This document shows, one piece after another, positions 42,998 through 53,334 of a DNA stretch of 64,000 nt. Below the pieces are notes generated by a model. The model ran no database searches and was not told where the DNA came from. It saw only the letters and a list, made by a program, of their open reading frames with translations. Source of the stretch: Rhodoferax koreense. GTDB taxonomy: Bacteria; Pseudomonadota; Gammaproteobacteria; Burkholderiales; Burkholderiaceae_C. The stretch covers positions 1,736,001-1,800,000 of the forward strand of contig NZ_CP019236.1 of NCBI RefSeq assembly GCF_001955695.1. Direction: 5' to 3'. The first letter of the stretch is position 1; every line of letters begins with the position of its first letter. The position numbers and the translations under genes were made by a program.

Positions 42998-43390
42998 TCA
43001 CAACCATCGGTTTGCCGCATCCGCCGTGTCGAGCGGCGTCGTGTTGAACGCGATGGCCGCGTGCGGCGCCGAACGGTGCACGGCATTGATCAACATCTCG
43101 AAGAGCAACAGGCTCTTGGGAGGAATGCGCAGTCCGCCACCGATCACGACGCATTCGTAGTCTTTGCCTGCGAGTTGCTGCTTCAGCGCGATGGCGGCGG
43201 TTTCATCGGGTTGCACCAGGCATAGATCGGCCTGCCATCCGCGGTCGAGCATCTGCTGCATGCCTGCCGCGATCCCGGCGTGGATCTTGGCAGCGTCGAA
43301 GCCGGGCGGCAATGCCGGGTCCGAGAAGTCGACCGTCTCCGGCACCTGTCCCACGAACAGGACCTTGTGCGTGTCATGCGATTTGTTCAT
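42998..43390 (-). CDS. Hypothetical 130-residue protein
   Basis: Not recognised. The protein has a compact alpha/beta pattern with hydrophobic strands KVLFVGQV, ADLCLVQ and YECVVIGGGLRIP, and a C-terminal helix LLLFEMLINAVHRSAPHAAIAFN, suggesting a small Rossmann-like or flavodoxin-like fold. No catalytic motif is evident. AAGGAG six bases before the ATG marks the start. It lies 35 bases after the NmrA-like gene and is probably in the same operon, under the divergent LysR regulator. Confidence 0.65.
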   Translation of the reverse strand: MNKSHDTHKVLFVGQVPETVDFSDPALPPGFDAAKIHAGIAAGMQQMLDRGWQADLCLVQPDETAAIALKQQLAGKDYECVVIGGGLRIPPKSLLLFEMLINAVHRSAPHAAIAFNTTPLDTADAANRWL

Positions 43391-43425
43391 TGCGTTCTCC
43401 TTGTCGGGTTGTCGATGCGGGTGGA

Positions 43426-44301
43426 TCAGGCCTGCCATTGCCGTGCGGTTTCCAGGGCGAAGTCGCGATAGCTGCGCGGCGGCCGGCCAAGCAGCGTCGT
43501 CAGTCTGGCGATGTCGGTGTCCGTCGCCACGGCGCCGTCCTGCTGGTAGCGGCGCATCATGGCCCGCATGTCGTAGGCCAGCCAGGCCGGCGCACGTGTG
43601 GCCACATTCTTCTCGAAGCTGTCGAGGTCATCGCCCGCGTAGCGCACCGGGCGGCCCAGCACCTCGCTCCAGATGGCGGCCAGCGATGGGCCCGTCAGCG
43701 CTTGCGGACCTGACAACTCATAGGTTTCACGGGGCAGGGCTTGTGCCGCGTGGTGGCGTCGCAGCAGCTCCAGGACGGCCGCGTCGGCGATGTCGCGGAC
43801 ATCCACCATCGACACCCCGACGGTTCCTACCGGTGATACATAAAGACCGGCCTGCTGCAGCAGGTCCTTCTGCGCGACGTCGTTCTGAATGAAGTAGGAC
43901 GGGCGCAGGATGGTCGCCGGCAGGTCCAACTGCTCGATCATCTTTTCGACGGCGTGCTTGGCCGTGAAGTGCGACACGTCCGTGTACCCGGCCGAGCGCG
44001 TCACCGACAGGTAGACGATGCCTTGGACGCCTGCTTCGCGCGCCAGTCCCAGCGTGTTGATGGCCTGGGTCAGTTCATCGGCCGCATTGCTGACGAGCAG
44101 GAACAGGGTCTTCACCCCGGCAAGTGCCTGGCGCATGGCCTGGGCGTCCAGAAGATCGCCGGCAATGGCGGTCACACCGGCGGGGAATCGCGCTTTTTCT
44201 GGCGAGCGTGTGAGGGCGCGCACGGTGGCGCCGCTCTGGGCCAGTTGTGCGACGACTCGTGCACCGATGCGGCCGGTGCTGCCTGTGACGAGAATGGTCA
44301 T
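43426..44301 (-). CDS. NmrA-like NAD(P)-binding oxidoreductase
   Basis: A 291-residue atypical short-chain dehydrogenase. ILVTGSTGRIGARVVAQLAQSGATVRAL is the dinucleotide-binding turn, and YFIQNDVAQ with the ATILRPSYF segment is typical of NmrA/HSCARG or quinone-reductase-like (YtfG) members; the usual YxxxK catalytic pair is not evident. Such proteins sense NADP(H) or reduce quinones. It starts with AGGAG upstream of the ATG, diverges from a LysR gene, and probably forms an operon with the small downstream gene. Regulation by that LysR protein is likely. Confidence 0.82.
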   Translation of the reverse strand: MTILVTGSTGRIGARVVAQLAQSGATVRALTRSPEKARFPAGVTAIAGDLLDAQAMRQALAGVKTLFLLVSNAADELTQAINTLGLAREAGVQGIVYLSVTRSAGYTDVSHFTAKHAVEKMIEQLDLPATILRPSYFIQNDVAQKDLLQQAGLYVSPVGTVGVSMVDVRDIADAAVLELLRRHHAAQALPRETYELSGPQALTGPSLAAIWSEVLGRPVRYAGDDLDSFEKNVATRAPAWLAYDMRAMMRRYQQDGAVATDTDIARLTTLLGRPPRSYRDFALETARQWQA

Positions 44302-44398
44302 GATGAACTCCTGAGGTGATGCGCTCGGCTTGAGCGGGGGGATGAAAGAGCATTTGCTCCGGTCACTGGATATTAGGTCGTACCATTTTTGATTCATA

Positions 44399-44425
44399 GT
44401 CTCTAGAATAGAGACAAGTTGTCTC
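44399..44425. promoter_or_regulatory. Overlapping palindromes, probable LysR operator
   Basis: Two inverted repeats share a GAGAC half-site: GTCTCT-AGAAT-AGAGAC (44399-44415) and GAGACAA-G-TTGTCTC (44411-44425). Three GTCTC/GAGAC half-sites result, 16 bases before the LysR start and in the gap it shares with the divergent NmrA-like operon. Position and T-N11-A character fit a LysR-type operator with autoregulation. Confidence 0.7.
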
Positions 44426-44440
44426 AAATTTGGAACGTTC

Positions 44441-45346
44441 ATGGACTATCTGGCACTGGCGGATTTCAACCTGGTGGCCGCACATGGCGGCTTTGGCCTG
44501 GCCAGCAGGGCTTCCGGACAATCGAAGGCCACCCTGTCCCGCCGTGTCAGGGAACTGGAGACAAGCCTGGGTGTGCGCTTGATCGAACGCGGCTCACGCA
44601 GCCTGCGGCTGACCGAGGAAGGTGCGGTGCTGCACGCCCGTACGGAAATGCCCTATGTGGAGATCGCCGAAGCGCTTCAAGACGTCAAGGCCGGCCTGAG
44701 TCGACCGAGCGGGCGTTTGCGTGTCAGCGCCCCGATGTTGTTCGGTCAGACAACGCTGGGACCGCTGGCGGCAGCCTTCGTGGCCGCATTTCCTGACGTC
44801 ACCCTGGAGGTGAGCACGGAGGACAAGTTCGTCGACTTGGTCACCGACGGCATCGACGTTGTCATCCGTGTGAATCCCCGCCCGGACGACGCGCTGGTCG
44901 GCCGGTGCTTCATGCGCAATCGAATGGTGCTGGTGGCGGGGCCGGACATGCCGCGCCCGCCGGCGAGTGCCACGCGGCATGCGGCCGCGACCTTTCCCGC
45001 GGTCATGCGCATCGGTGCGGCCGACGACGACACATGGCGTGTCACCGATCCCGACGACGGGACCGAAAGGCTCTATTTCCCGCGGGCCGTATTGAAATTC
45101 TCAACCCCGCTGCCGATCAGGAATGCCGTCTATGCCGGCGCGGGCGCGGCCCTGGTTCCTTACGCCATCGTGGCGTCCGACCTGACGTCGGGGCGTCTGG
45201 TCAACTGGGGCAATTCGACCGCGCCGGTGGCTGAACTCTGGGTCCTGCATGCATCGCGCCGCCTGGTCAGTCCGAAGGTCGCAGCCTTCGTCAGCTTCGT
45301 CTGCGACTACTGCGAGGCCAATCTCCCGGCCTCGATGCTGACCTAG
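44441..45346 (+). CDS. LysR-family transcriptional regulator
   Basis: A 301-residue regulator with an N-terminal helix-turn-helix (GGFGLASRASGQSKATLSRRVRELETSLGVRLIERGSR) and the two-lobe effector domain (about 90-295). The DNA-binding part resembles members that act next to NADPH-dependent oxidoreductases. It is transcribed away from the NmrA-like operon across a 139-base gap with strong palindromes, a classical LysR arrangement in which the regulator controls its neighbour and itself. Effector unknown. Confidence 0.9.
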   Translation: MDYLALADFNLVAAHGGFGLASRASGQSKATLSRRVRELETSLGVRLIERGSRSLRLTEEGAVLHARTEMPYVEIAEALQDVKAGLSRPSGRLRVSAPMLFGQTTLGPLAAAFVAAFPDVTLEVSTEDKFVDLVTDGIDVVIRVNPRPDDALVGRCFMRNRMVLVAGPDMPRPPASATRHAAATFPAVMRIGAADDDTWRVTDPDDGTERLYFPRAVLKFSTPLPIRNAVYAGAGAALVPYAIVASDLTSGRLVNWGNSTAPVAELWVLHASRRLVSPKVAAFVSFVCDYCEANLPASMLT

Positions 45347-45374
45347 ACAACGGCCGAGGCGGGCCTGCCCGAGT

Positions 45375-47468
45375 TCAACGGTTCATCGGATGGCGTCGAC
45401 GCGACGCGGCGACCATCAGGGCGAGCGCCAGGATGATCAACGCCAGCGTGCCGGGCTCCGGCACTTCGGCGAGTCGGGCAATGTCCGTGTAGGTGCCGTC
45501 GAACCGGAAGCTGGCCTTGGCGCCGTCGATCAGCGTGTTGTCGATCAGGGCCAGGAAGTCTGCATCGGTGGACCAATCGCCCAGGAACCTGAACGCGTAG
45601 TCCAGCGAAGTACCGCGCAGATAGCCCAGCACCGTGAGCGTCTTGCCGGCGACGACGGCATCCAGGCTGTCGAAGGTCAGCGACGACAGGCCGAGGTCGA
45701 ACAATGCGTCGTCGAGCAGGGAGAAGCCGGCGAAGGTCTGCGCGTCCTCGCCCGCGGCGTTGGTCAATTGCAGGCTGCCGCCGTCCATGACCAGGCTGCC
45801 GAGCGAGGACAGGCGGTTGGCGCCGTCCAGCACCAGCGTGCCGCCGCTGACCTGCGTCGTCCCGGTGTAGGTGCTGGCGCCCGACAGCGTCACGGTGCCA
45901 CTGCGGACCTGCACCTCGCTGAAATTGGACAGCGAGCCGGCGTAGGCGAAGGCATTGCCCGCGCCCGGGTCCACCACCATCCTGTTGCTGCCCCCGGTGC
46001 CGCCGTTGACGTTGCCCAGGATGGCGGCTTTGCCGCCGTCGACGTACAGCGTGTTGTTGCCGCCGCCCATGTCGATCGCCATGCCGCTGCTGGCACCGTT
46101 GATGATGCCGGCGTTGCGGATGGTGTCGTTGTCGGCCCCGGTCTTGACGGCCGCGTTGGCCGTGCCGCCGCCCAGCAGCGTGGCGCCGGCGTTGTTGTTG
46201 ATCGTGACCGTGTAGCCGCTGGCCGCACCGACCACGACGATGGCGGAATCGCTGTCGCCGCGGATCAGGCCGCCGGACTGGTTGGTGACCACGGCATTGC
46301 CGTAGAGGCCTTCGCGCGTGCCGGCGAGCGGGCCGCTGGTGATGTCGTTGCCGGCCAGCGTGATGCCGCGGCCCACCGCATTGGTGTTGCCGGCGGCGAC
46401 CAGGCCCTCGATCGTGCCCGAGTTGACGATGGTGCCGCCGCCGACGGAGATGCCTTCGCTGTAGGCCTTGCCATCGGCCGGCTTGCTGAACGCGTTGACG
46501 GAACGGATGGTGCCCGTGTTGGTGATGTTGACCAGGCCGTCGGCATCGATGCCGTCGCCGTCGCCCGTGACGCCATTGCCGCTGATCAGGCCGCGGTTGA
46601 CGACTGTGGCCGTCTGGTTGGCGTTGTAGCCATCCAGGTTGATGCCCGAGCCGTTGTTGCCGCGGATCACGGCATTGGTGTCGTTGGTCACGCCGATGTC
46701 GAACTTGGCGGTGGCGTTCGCCGGGCCGCCGGTGATGCCGTGGCGGCCGCCGTCGATCGTGCCGCTGCCGAGGTTGTTGACCTGGATGCCGGTATTGTTC
46801 TGCGCGTCGATGCCGTCGCTGCTGCTGCCGGTGGTTGTGATGGCCTTGATCGCGCCGTAGTTGTTGACGACGCCGTTGACGCCCGGGCGCACGGCGTCGG
46901 CCTCGTAAGCGGTCATCACGCCGGTGGCGTAGTTGTTGACCACGTTGACGCCGGATGCGATGGCGTTGAAGTCCACCACCTGCGCGCCGCCCGCCGAGGC
47001 GTTGAGCGAGATCATCTGGCCGTAGTTGTTCAGCGTCACGCTGGCGGGCGACTTGGCCATCTGCACCACGTCGGCGTCGGCGGCCTTCATGACGGCGCTG
47101 GCGTTGGTGACGCTGCCGTTGTTGATCATCAGTCCCGTCACGCCGGTGTTGTCGCGCACGACCCGGCCGGTGCCGGTCTGCGAGATGGTGCCCTGGTTGT
47201 CCAGTGTCGCGTTGTTGCCGGTGATCGTCACGGCCACGGCGGAGCCGCTGACGATGAGCGAACCAGTGTCGGCGACCGCGCCGGTCTGGCCCGAACCGCT
47301 GCCCAGCGTCTGTGCGCTGGTGCTGTTGCCGCCGATGGAGAACGGCCCCGCGTAGGCGTTGCCGATGCTCAGCGGCAGGCAGGCCATGGCAAACAGGCCG
47401 CCGATGACGGCTTGGCGCCTGCGGGAGAAGGCGGGCGCCTTGGACGGGGAGGTGGGCATTTGAAGCAT
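45375..47468 (-). CDS. PEP-CTERM surface protein with beta-helix repeats
   Basis: A roughly 697-residue exported protein. Signal region: RRRQAVIGGLFAMACLPLSIGNAYA. The body is a long series of Asn/Gly-rich repeats (VVNNYG, VTNTGT, VVNRGLISGN, TIVNSGTIEG) expected to form a right-handed beta helix, with an autotransporter-type STYTGTTQVSGGTLVLDGANRL segment. The C-terminus is a PEP-CTERM sorting signal: VPEPGTLALI, a hydrophobic helix, then RRRH. It should be cleaved by an exosortase and linked to the cell surface or matrix; no exosortase gene is in the window. There is no autotransporter barrel. Start could also be the ATG at 47459. Confidence 0.8.
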   Translation of the reverse strand: MLQMPTSPSKAPAFSRRRQAVIGGLFAMACLPLSIGNAYAGPFSIGGNSTSAQTLGSGSGQTGAVADTGSLIVSGSAVAVTITGNNATLDNQGTISQTGTGRVVRDNTGVTGLMINNGSVTNASAVMKAADADVVQMAKSPASVTLNNYGQMISLNASAGGAQVVDFNAIASGVNVVNNYATGVMTAYEADAVRPGVNGVVNNYGAIKAITTTGSSSDGIDAQNNTGIQVNNLGSGTIDGGRHGITGGPANATAKFDIGVTNDTNAVIRGNNGSGINLDGYNANQTATVVNRGLISGNGVTGDGDGIDADGLVNITNTGTIRSVNAFSKPADGKAYSEGISVGGGTIVNSGTIEGLVAAGNTNAVGRGITLAGNDITSGPLAGTREGLYGNAVVTNQSGGLIRGDSDSAIVVVGAASGYTVTINNNAGATLLGGGTANAAVKTGADNDTIRNAGIINGASSGMAIDMGGGNNTLYVDGGKAAILGNVNGGTGGSNRMVVDPGAGNAFAYAGSLSNFSEVQVRSGTVTLSGASTYTGTTQVSGGTLVLDGANRLSSLGSLVMDGGSLQLTNAAGEDAQTFAGFSLLDDALFDLGLSSLTFDSLDAVVAGKTLTVLGYLRGTSLDYAFRFLGDWSTDADFLALIDNTLIDGAKASFRFDGTYTDIARLAEVPEPGTLALIILALALMVAASRRRHPMNR

Positions 47469-47643
47469 TCCGTTTCGAGGGGTGGCCGCCGGATTGGACC
47501 GCGGCAAGATGACAGGCGTGTTAAACCGCAGCCTGCCGGCCATGGCCGGTGACATGTGGTTGTCATGCTGAACCGCTAGCCTTGTCGGTTGCCTCGTCCG
47601 CACGGCTGCGGCCGCGGTTTTCACGTCCCCACCGCTTCCTCTC

Positions 47644-48033
47644 ATGCAAAAACTCGTCGGATGGCTCGCTACGCTGGCCGCCATCGTCATCGCCGCGGCC
47701 TTGTGCGTCATCGCCTACCAGGGCCTGCGCAGCCAGGCATCGCCCGAACTGTCGGCGCCTTACCACGCGGTCGCGCTCACGAATGGGCAGGTTTTCTTCG
47801 GCCGCATCGATCGCCTGGACGGCAACTACACCGTGCTGCGCGACGTCTTCTACATCCAGTCGCGGCAGAACCCGGAAAACAAGGAAGTCGCGAACGTGCT
47901 GATCAAGCGCGGCGGCGAGGCGCACGGCCCCGACCGCATGATGCTGAACCGTCAGCAGGTGCTGCTGGTCGAGCCCGTGGGCAGCGATTCGAAGATCGGC
48001 AAGCTGATCGCGGAGCAGGCCCAGGTGCGTTGA
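47644..48033 (+). CDS. Small membrane-anchored hypothetical protein
   Basis: A 129-residue protein with one N-terminal hydrophobic helix (about 6-27) and a soluble, probably periplasmic domain: HAVALTNGQVFFGRIDRLDGNYTVLRDVFYIQ, then KKE-poor charged segments and VLIKRGGEAHGPDRMMLNRQQVLLVEPV. The strand pattern suggests a small beta-barrel such as an SH3- or Sm-like fold, but I know no function. It diverges from the PEP-CTERM gene; the start codon has only a weak upstream site. Confidence 0.62.
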   Translation: MQKLVGWLATLAAIVIAAALCVIAYQGLRSQASPELSAPYHAVALTNGQVFFGRIDRLDGNYTVLRDVFYIQSRQNPENKEVANVLIKRGGEAHGPDRMMLNRQQVLLVEPVGSDSKIGKLIAEQAQVR

Positions 48034-48225
48034 AGGCGTTCGGCACGGGTGCGTGTGCGTCGGTTGACGTCGGCGGCACCGGGCCGGCAGTCGTCGTCAG
48101 AAACGCACCTGGATGAGCCATTCGGCGACGAGGGCCGGGCGTTCCGCATCCAGGACCCGACCCTCCACCTTCCACCAGCATCGCGCCTCGGCGCACCGAG
48201 AGGACATCGGCTGGCGGGCCGGCCC

Positions 48226-48410
48226 CATGTCAGCTGGCGTCAGCTCTCTCTCGAGCCATGGGTGATGCCGGCGCGCGACGCCATGGCGCGGCGGGTGATC
48301 GAAGACTGTTTCATGCGGGGGTTCCGTCCGGCCCGGTGGGGCTCATCTACCGTGCCGACATGGAAAACCCAAGGGTGAACCTGCTGCGCGAAGCACTTGA
48401 ACTGGCGTAG
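48226..48410 (+). pseudogene. Remnant of a LysR-type regulator C-terminal half
   Basis: Two pieces in different frames resemble LysR effector-domain segments: EPWVMPARDAMARRVIEDCF (about 48250-48310) and, in another frame, GPVGLIYRADMENPRVNLLR and six more residues up to a TAG at 48408-48410. Between and before them the frames shift and sequence is missing, and there is no intact N-terminal DNA-binding part. This reads as a decayed regulator gene. The rest of the 470-base gap (48034-48503) holds no gene, only the terminator of the dpp operon. The match is by recognition of segments, so moderate confidence only. Confidence 0.4.
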
Positions 48411-48420
48411 CGCGCCACCC

Positions 48421-48449
48421 ACAAAAAAGGGCCGGATCGACTGGCCCTT
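48421..48449 (-). terminator. Rho-independent terminator of the dpp operon
   Basis: On the minus strand AAGGGCC and GGCCCTT form the stem around a short loop, followed by TTTTTTGTGGG. It lies 55 bases beyond the dppA stop. Confidence 0.8.
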
Positions 48450-48503
48450 GCATGCAGGCGATGAAGGGGCGCAACGCCCCTCATCGCGCTGGCGCTGATT
48501 CGC

Positions 48504-50153
48504 TTATTCCTTGATGTCCACCCCATAGAACACGTGCCGCCCGAACGGGCTCAGCTTGAAGTCGATGACTTCCTTGCGCACGGGCTTCAGCTGCACCGCG
48601 TGGGCGATGGTGAACCATGGCGCCTGTTCCTTGAACACGACCTGGGCCTTCTCGTAAAGGGCGGTACGTTCCTTCTGGCTGCTCACCGTCTTGGCCTTCA
48701 GCACCAAGTCTTCGAACGGCTTGTAGCAGAACTTGGCGACGTTGCTGCCGCTGGCGCTTTGCGCCGAGGCGCAGCCCAGCAGGGTGTAGAGGAAGTTGTC
48801 CGGATCGCCGTTGTCGCCGGTCCAGCCGAGCATGCCCATCTGGTGTTCGCCGGCCTGCATGCGCTTGCGGTATTCGCCCCATTCGAAGCTCTTGATCTCG
48901 GCCTTCACGCCGATGGCGGCGAGGTCGGCCTGCATCAGTTCGGCGATGCGCTTGGCGTTCGGGTTGTAGGGGCGCTGCACGGGCATGGCCCACAGGTCGG
49001 TGGTGAAGCCGTTGGGCAGGCCCGCTTCGGCCAGCAGCTTCTTGGCGGCTGCCGGATCGTACGCATCGTCCTTCACCGCCTTGTTGTAGGACCACATGGT
49101 CGGCGGGATCGGGTTGGTGGCGGCCACGCCGGTGCTGAGGTACACCGCGTCGATGATGGCCTTCTTGTTGATGGCCATGTTGATGGCCTTGCGCACACGC
49201 ACGTCGTCGAACGGCTTCTTCTGCGTGTTGTAGGCCAGGTAGCCGACGTTCAGGCCGGGCTGCTCGAGCACGGTGACGTTCGGGTCCTTGCGGATCGCGT
49301 CCAGGTCGGCCGGGTTCGGATAGGGCATGACGTGGCACTCACCCTTTTGCACCTTGGCCCAGCGCACCGACGCGTCCGGCGTGATCGAGTAGACCAGGTC
49401 GTCGATCTTGGCCTTGCCACCCCAGTACGGTGCGAAAGCCTTGTAGCGCAGGATCGCGTCCTTCTGGTACTGCACCAGGTAGAACGGGCCGGTGCCGATG
49501 GGTTCCTGGTCGAGCTTTTCGGGCGTGCCGGCCTTGAGCATGGCCACGGCGTATTCCTTGGACTGGATCGCGGCATAGGGCATGGCCAGGTTGGCCAGGA
49601 ACGGGGCCTCGGGCTGGTTCAATGTGATCTTGACGGTGTAGTCGTCCACCTTGTCCACCGCCTTCAGCAGTTTGGGCATTCCCATGTCGTTGAAGTAGCT
49701 GTGGTTGGGGCTGGTGACCTTGTAGTAAGGGTCTGTGTCCTGCCACTGGCGCGTGAAGGCGAAGATCACGTCGTCGGCATTGAAGTCGCGGCTCGGCTTG
49801 AACGCGCGGTGCTGGTGCCACTTCACGCCCTTGCGCAGGTGGAAGGTGTAGACCAGGCCGTCAGGGGAGATGTCCCATTTCTCGGCCAGGCCGGGTACGG
49901 TCTTGGTGGTGCCGCGCTCGAAGCCGACCAGGCGGTCATAGATGGGTTCGTTGGCGTCGAACGAGGTGCCGGTGGTGTTCACGCCGGGGTAGAAATTCTC
50001 GGGGCTGCCTTCGGCGCAATACACGAGTGTCTTGGCCGAAACGGGCGTCAAGGCCAGCAGGGCCGGCAGGGCCACGGCCGTCGCCAGCAGCGCGCGTTGC
50101 AGCGGCCGCAGCTTCTTGGGCGCGGTGGCGGCTTGGTTGGAAAACTGGTTCAT
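48504..50153 (-). CDS. dppA: Peptide ABC transporter, periplasmic substrate-binding protein
   Basis: A 549-residue family 5 binding protein that captures dipeptides or related solutes in the periplasm. Signal peptide: about residues 18-40, ending TPVSA-K. LVYCAEGSPENFYPGVNTTGTSFDANEPIYDRLVGF, PDASVRWAKVQKGECHVMPYPNP and the YNTQKKPFDDVRVRKAINMAINK signature place it with DppA. GAAGGAAG precedes the ATG. It is the last gene of the dppBCDF-A operon, 168 bases after dppF, and ends at a strong terminator. Heme or 5-aminolevulinate are known alternative DppA ligands. Confidence 0.92.
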   Translation of the reverse strand: MNQFSNQAATAPKKLRPLQRALLATAVALPALLALTPVSAKTLVYCAEGSPENFYPGVNTTGTSFDANEPIYDRLVGFERGTTKTVPGLAEKWDISPDGLVYTFHLRKGVKWHQHRAFKPSRDFNADDVIFAFTRQWQDTDPYYKVTSPNHSYFNDMGMPKLLKAVDKVDDYTVKITLNQPEAPFLANLAMPYAAIQSKEYAVAMLKAGTPEKLDQEPIGTGPFYLVQYQKDAILRYKAFAPYWGGKAKIDDLVYSITPDASVRWAKVQKGECHVMPYPNPADLDAIRKDPNVTVLEQPGLNVGYLAYNTQKKPFDDVRVRKAINMAINKKAIIDAVYLSTGVAATNPIPPTMWSYNKAVKDDAYDPAAAKKLLAEAGLPNGFTTDLWAMPVQRPYNPNAKRIAELMQADLAAIGVKAEIKSFEWGEYRKRMQAGEHQMGMLGWTGDNGDPDNFLYTLLGCASAQSASGSNVAKFCYKPFEDLVLKAKTVSSQKERTALYEKAQVVFKEQAPWFTIAHAVQLKPVRKEVIDFKLSPFGRHVFYGVDIKE

Positions 50154-50321
50154 CTTGACGACTTCCTTCGGTTGGAGGGCTGCGATGCAGCGGGCTGGAT
50201 GGCGGATGCTCGGGATGTTTGCATCCGCCTGGACAACATGCCGTGGCGTGGCGCTGGTTGGCGCTGCACCTCGGCACACGATGATAGGAAACCAAACACG
50301 GCGACGCAACGGGGCCAACGC

Positions 50322-51388
<1,067 letters not shown>

Positions 51389-51392
<4 letters not shown>

Positions 51393-52405
51393 GCCGACAC
51401 CTCGGCCACCGGTTGGTCCTGCATCCGCTTCGCATCGCGCGACGGATCACCCAGCGGATAGTGGCAACGCACCATGCCATCCTTCCAGGCGCGCAGCAGT
51501 GGCCGCTCGTTGCGCGAATGTTCGGTGGCGTAGCTGCAGCGCGGCGCGAAAAGGCAGCCCTTGGGCCGGTCGTACAGGCCAGGCACCATGCCCGGAATCG
51601 TGGCCAGGCGCGCGCCGTCTTCGCTGCGGTCGGGCAGGGCGGAGAGCAGGGCTTCGGTATAGGGATGCTGCGGCGCGGCGAACAGGTCGGCGGCGCTGCG
51701 TTCTTCCATGATCTGGCCGGCGTACATCACGGCCACGCGCTGCGCCATCTCGGACACGACGCCCATGTTGTGGGTGATGAGCACCAGGGCCATGCCGCGC
51801 TCCTTCTGCAGGCTGCGAAGGAGGTCGAGGATCTGCGCCTGGATGGTCACATCGAGCGCGGTGGTGGGCTCGTCGGCGATCAGCAGGCGCGGGTTGCAGG
51901 CGATGGCCATGGCGATCATCACGCGCTGGTTCATCCCGCCCGACATCTGGTGCGGGTACACCGAAAGCCGGCTCTCGGGCGAGGGAATGCCCACCTGCTC
52001 GAGCAGTTCGATGGCGCGGCGGTGCGCGGCCTTCTTGTCCAGGCCGAGGTGCAGGCGCAGGGTTTCCTTCAACTGGAAGCCGACGGTGAAGCAGGGGTTG
52101 AGGCTGGTGGTCGGGTCCTGGAAGATCATGGCCACGTCCTTGCCGGTGAGCTTGCTGCGCTCGCGCGGCGACAGGCTCAGCAGGTCGTGGCCGGCAAAGC
52201 GCAGCTTGTCGGCACGCACTCGGCCGGGAAAGGCCACCAGGCCCATCAGCGCCATCATCGTGACGCTCTTGCCCGAGCCGGATTCGCCGACGATGCCGAG
52301 CACCTCGCCCTCGTCGAGAGAGAGGCTCACGCCGTCGACGGCGTGCATGACGCTGTTTTGCGAGGGGAATTCGACGCTGAGGTTTTCTATTTCAAGCAGA
52401 GCCAT
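51389..52405 (-). CDS. dppD: Peptide ABC transporter ATP-binding protein DppD
   Basis: A 338-residue ATPase, partner of DppF. Walker A is [12 protein letters not shown], followed by the signature [16 protein letters not shown], Walker [13 protein letters not shown] and [12 protein letters not shown]. The C-terminal [13 protein letters not shown] segment is the oligopeptide-ABC cysteine region. It starts 12 bases after dppC, behind AAGGAGCGCAC, and overlaps dppF by four bases. Confidence 0.93.
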
Positions 52406-52417
52406 CGTGTGCGCTCC

Positions 52418-53332
52418 TTATCGTTTTAGTTTGGGATCGAACGCGTCGCGCAGACCGTCGCCGAGCAGGTTGAAGGCCAGCACCGTGATCAGGATGGCCA
52501 GGCCGGGGAAGGTGACGACCCACCACGCGCGCAGCACGAACTCCCGCGCATCGGCGAGCATGGTGCCCCATTCTGGCGATGGCGGCTGCGCGCCCAAGCC
52601 GAGGAAGCCGAGTGCGGCCGCGTCCAGGATGGCGGTGGACACGCCGAGCGAGGCCTGCACGATCAGCGGCGCGGTGCAGTTGGGCAGGATCTCGCTGAAC
52701 ATCAGGCGGATGCGGCTCGCGCCGTTCATGCGCGCGGCGGTCACGTAGTCGCGCGACACTTCGGCGATCACCGCGGCGCGCGTGATGCGCACGTAATGCG
52801 GCAGCACCACCACCGCCACGGCCAGCATGGCGTTCATCAGCCCCGGGCCGAGGATGGCCACGATGACGATGGCCAGCAAGAGGCTGGGCAGCGTGAGGAT
52901 GATGTCCATGAGCCGCATCACCGCGATCTCGAAGATGCCGCGGAAGAAGCCGGTGAGCAGGCCCAGCACGGTGCCGACGACGACCGAGATGGCGACTACG
53001 GCCACGCCGATCACCAGCGACAGCCGGGCGCCATGCATCAGCCGCGAGAGGATGTCGCGGCCGATGGCGTCGGTGCCGAGCAGGTGGGCGGTGCTGCCGC
53101 CCTGCTGCCAGAACGGCGGCTTGAGGAAGACGCTGGTGTCGGTCTGGTTCGGCGCATAGGGCGCGATCCAGGGCGCGAGCAGCGCGACGAGCAGCACCAG
53201 AACGACGATGGCCAGGCCGGCCACCGCGCCGTTGTTGGCGCTGAAGTAGTTCCAGAACTCGCGCAGCGGATGAGGGGGGGCCGGGGCCGTCGCGGGCATC
53301 GCGGGCTTGGTGGAAACGGTTGCGGTACTCAT
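52418..53332 (-). CDS. dppC: Peptide ABC transporter permease DppC
   Basis: A 304-residue inner-membrane permease with about six helices. It has the N-terminal extension of the DppC group and the ATPase-contact loop EVSRDYVTAARMNGASRIRLMFSEILPN (EAA motif). GTDAIGRDILSRLMHGARLSL is the family signature. It starts 2 bases after dppB and is translationally coupled with it. Confidence 0.93.
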   Translation of the reverse strand: MSTATVSTKPAMPATAPAPPHPLREFWNYFSANNGAVAGLAIVVLVLLVALLAPWIAPYAPNQTDTSVFLKPPFWQQGGSTAHLLGTDAIGRDILSRLMHGARLSLVIGVAVVAISVVVGTVLGLLTGFFRGIFEIAVMRLMDIILTLPSLLLAIVIVAILGPGLMNAMLAVAVVVLPHYVRITRAAVIAEVSRDYVTAARMNGASRIRLMFSEILPNCTAPLIVQASLGVSTAILDAAALGFLGLGAQPPSPEWGTMLADAREFVLRAWWVVTFPGLAILITVLAFNLLGDGLRDAFDPKLKR

Positions 53333-53334
53333 GT

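Noticed and set aside
45390..47552. 720-residue plus-strand frame opposite the PEP-CTERM gene
   Set aside because: Its Val/Ala/Asp-rich product is the mirror of the repeat codons; the minus-strand protein has a signal sequence and a PEP-CTERM tail.
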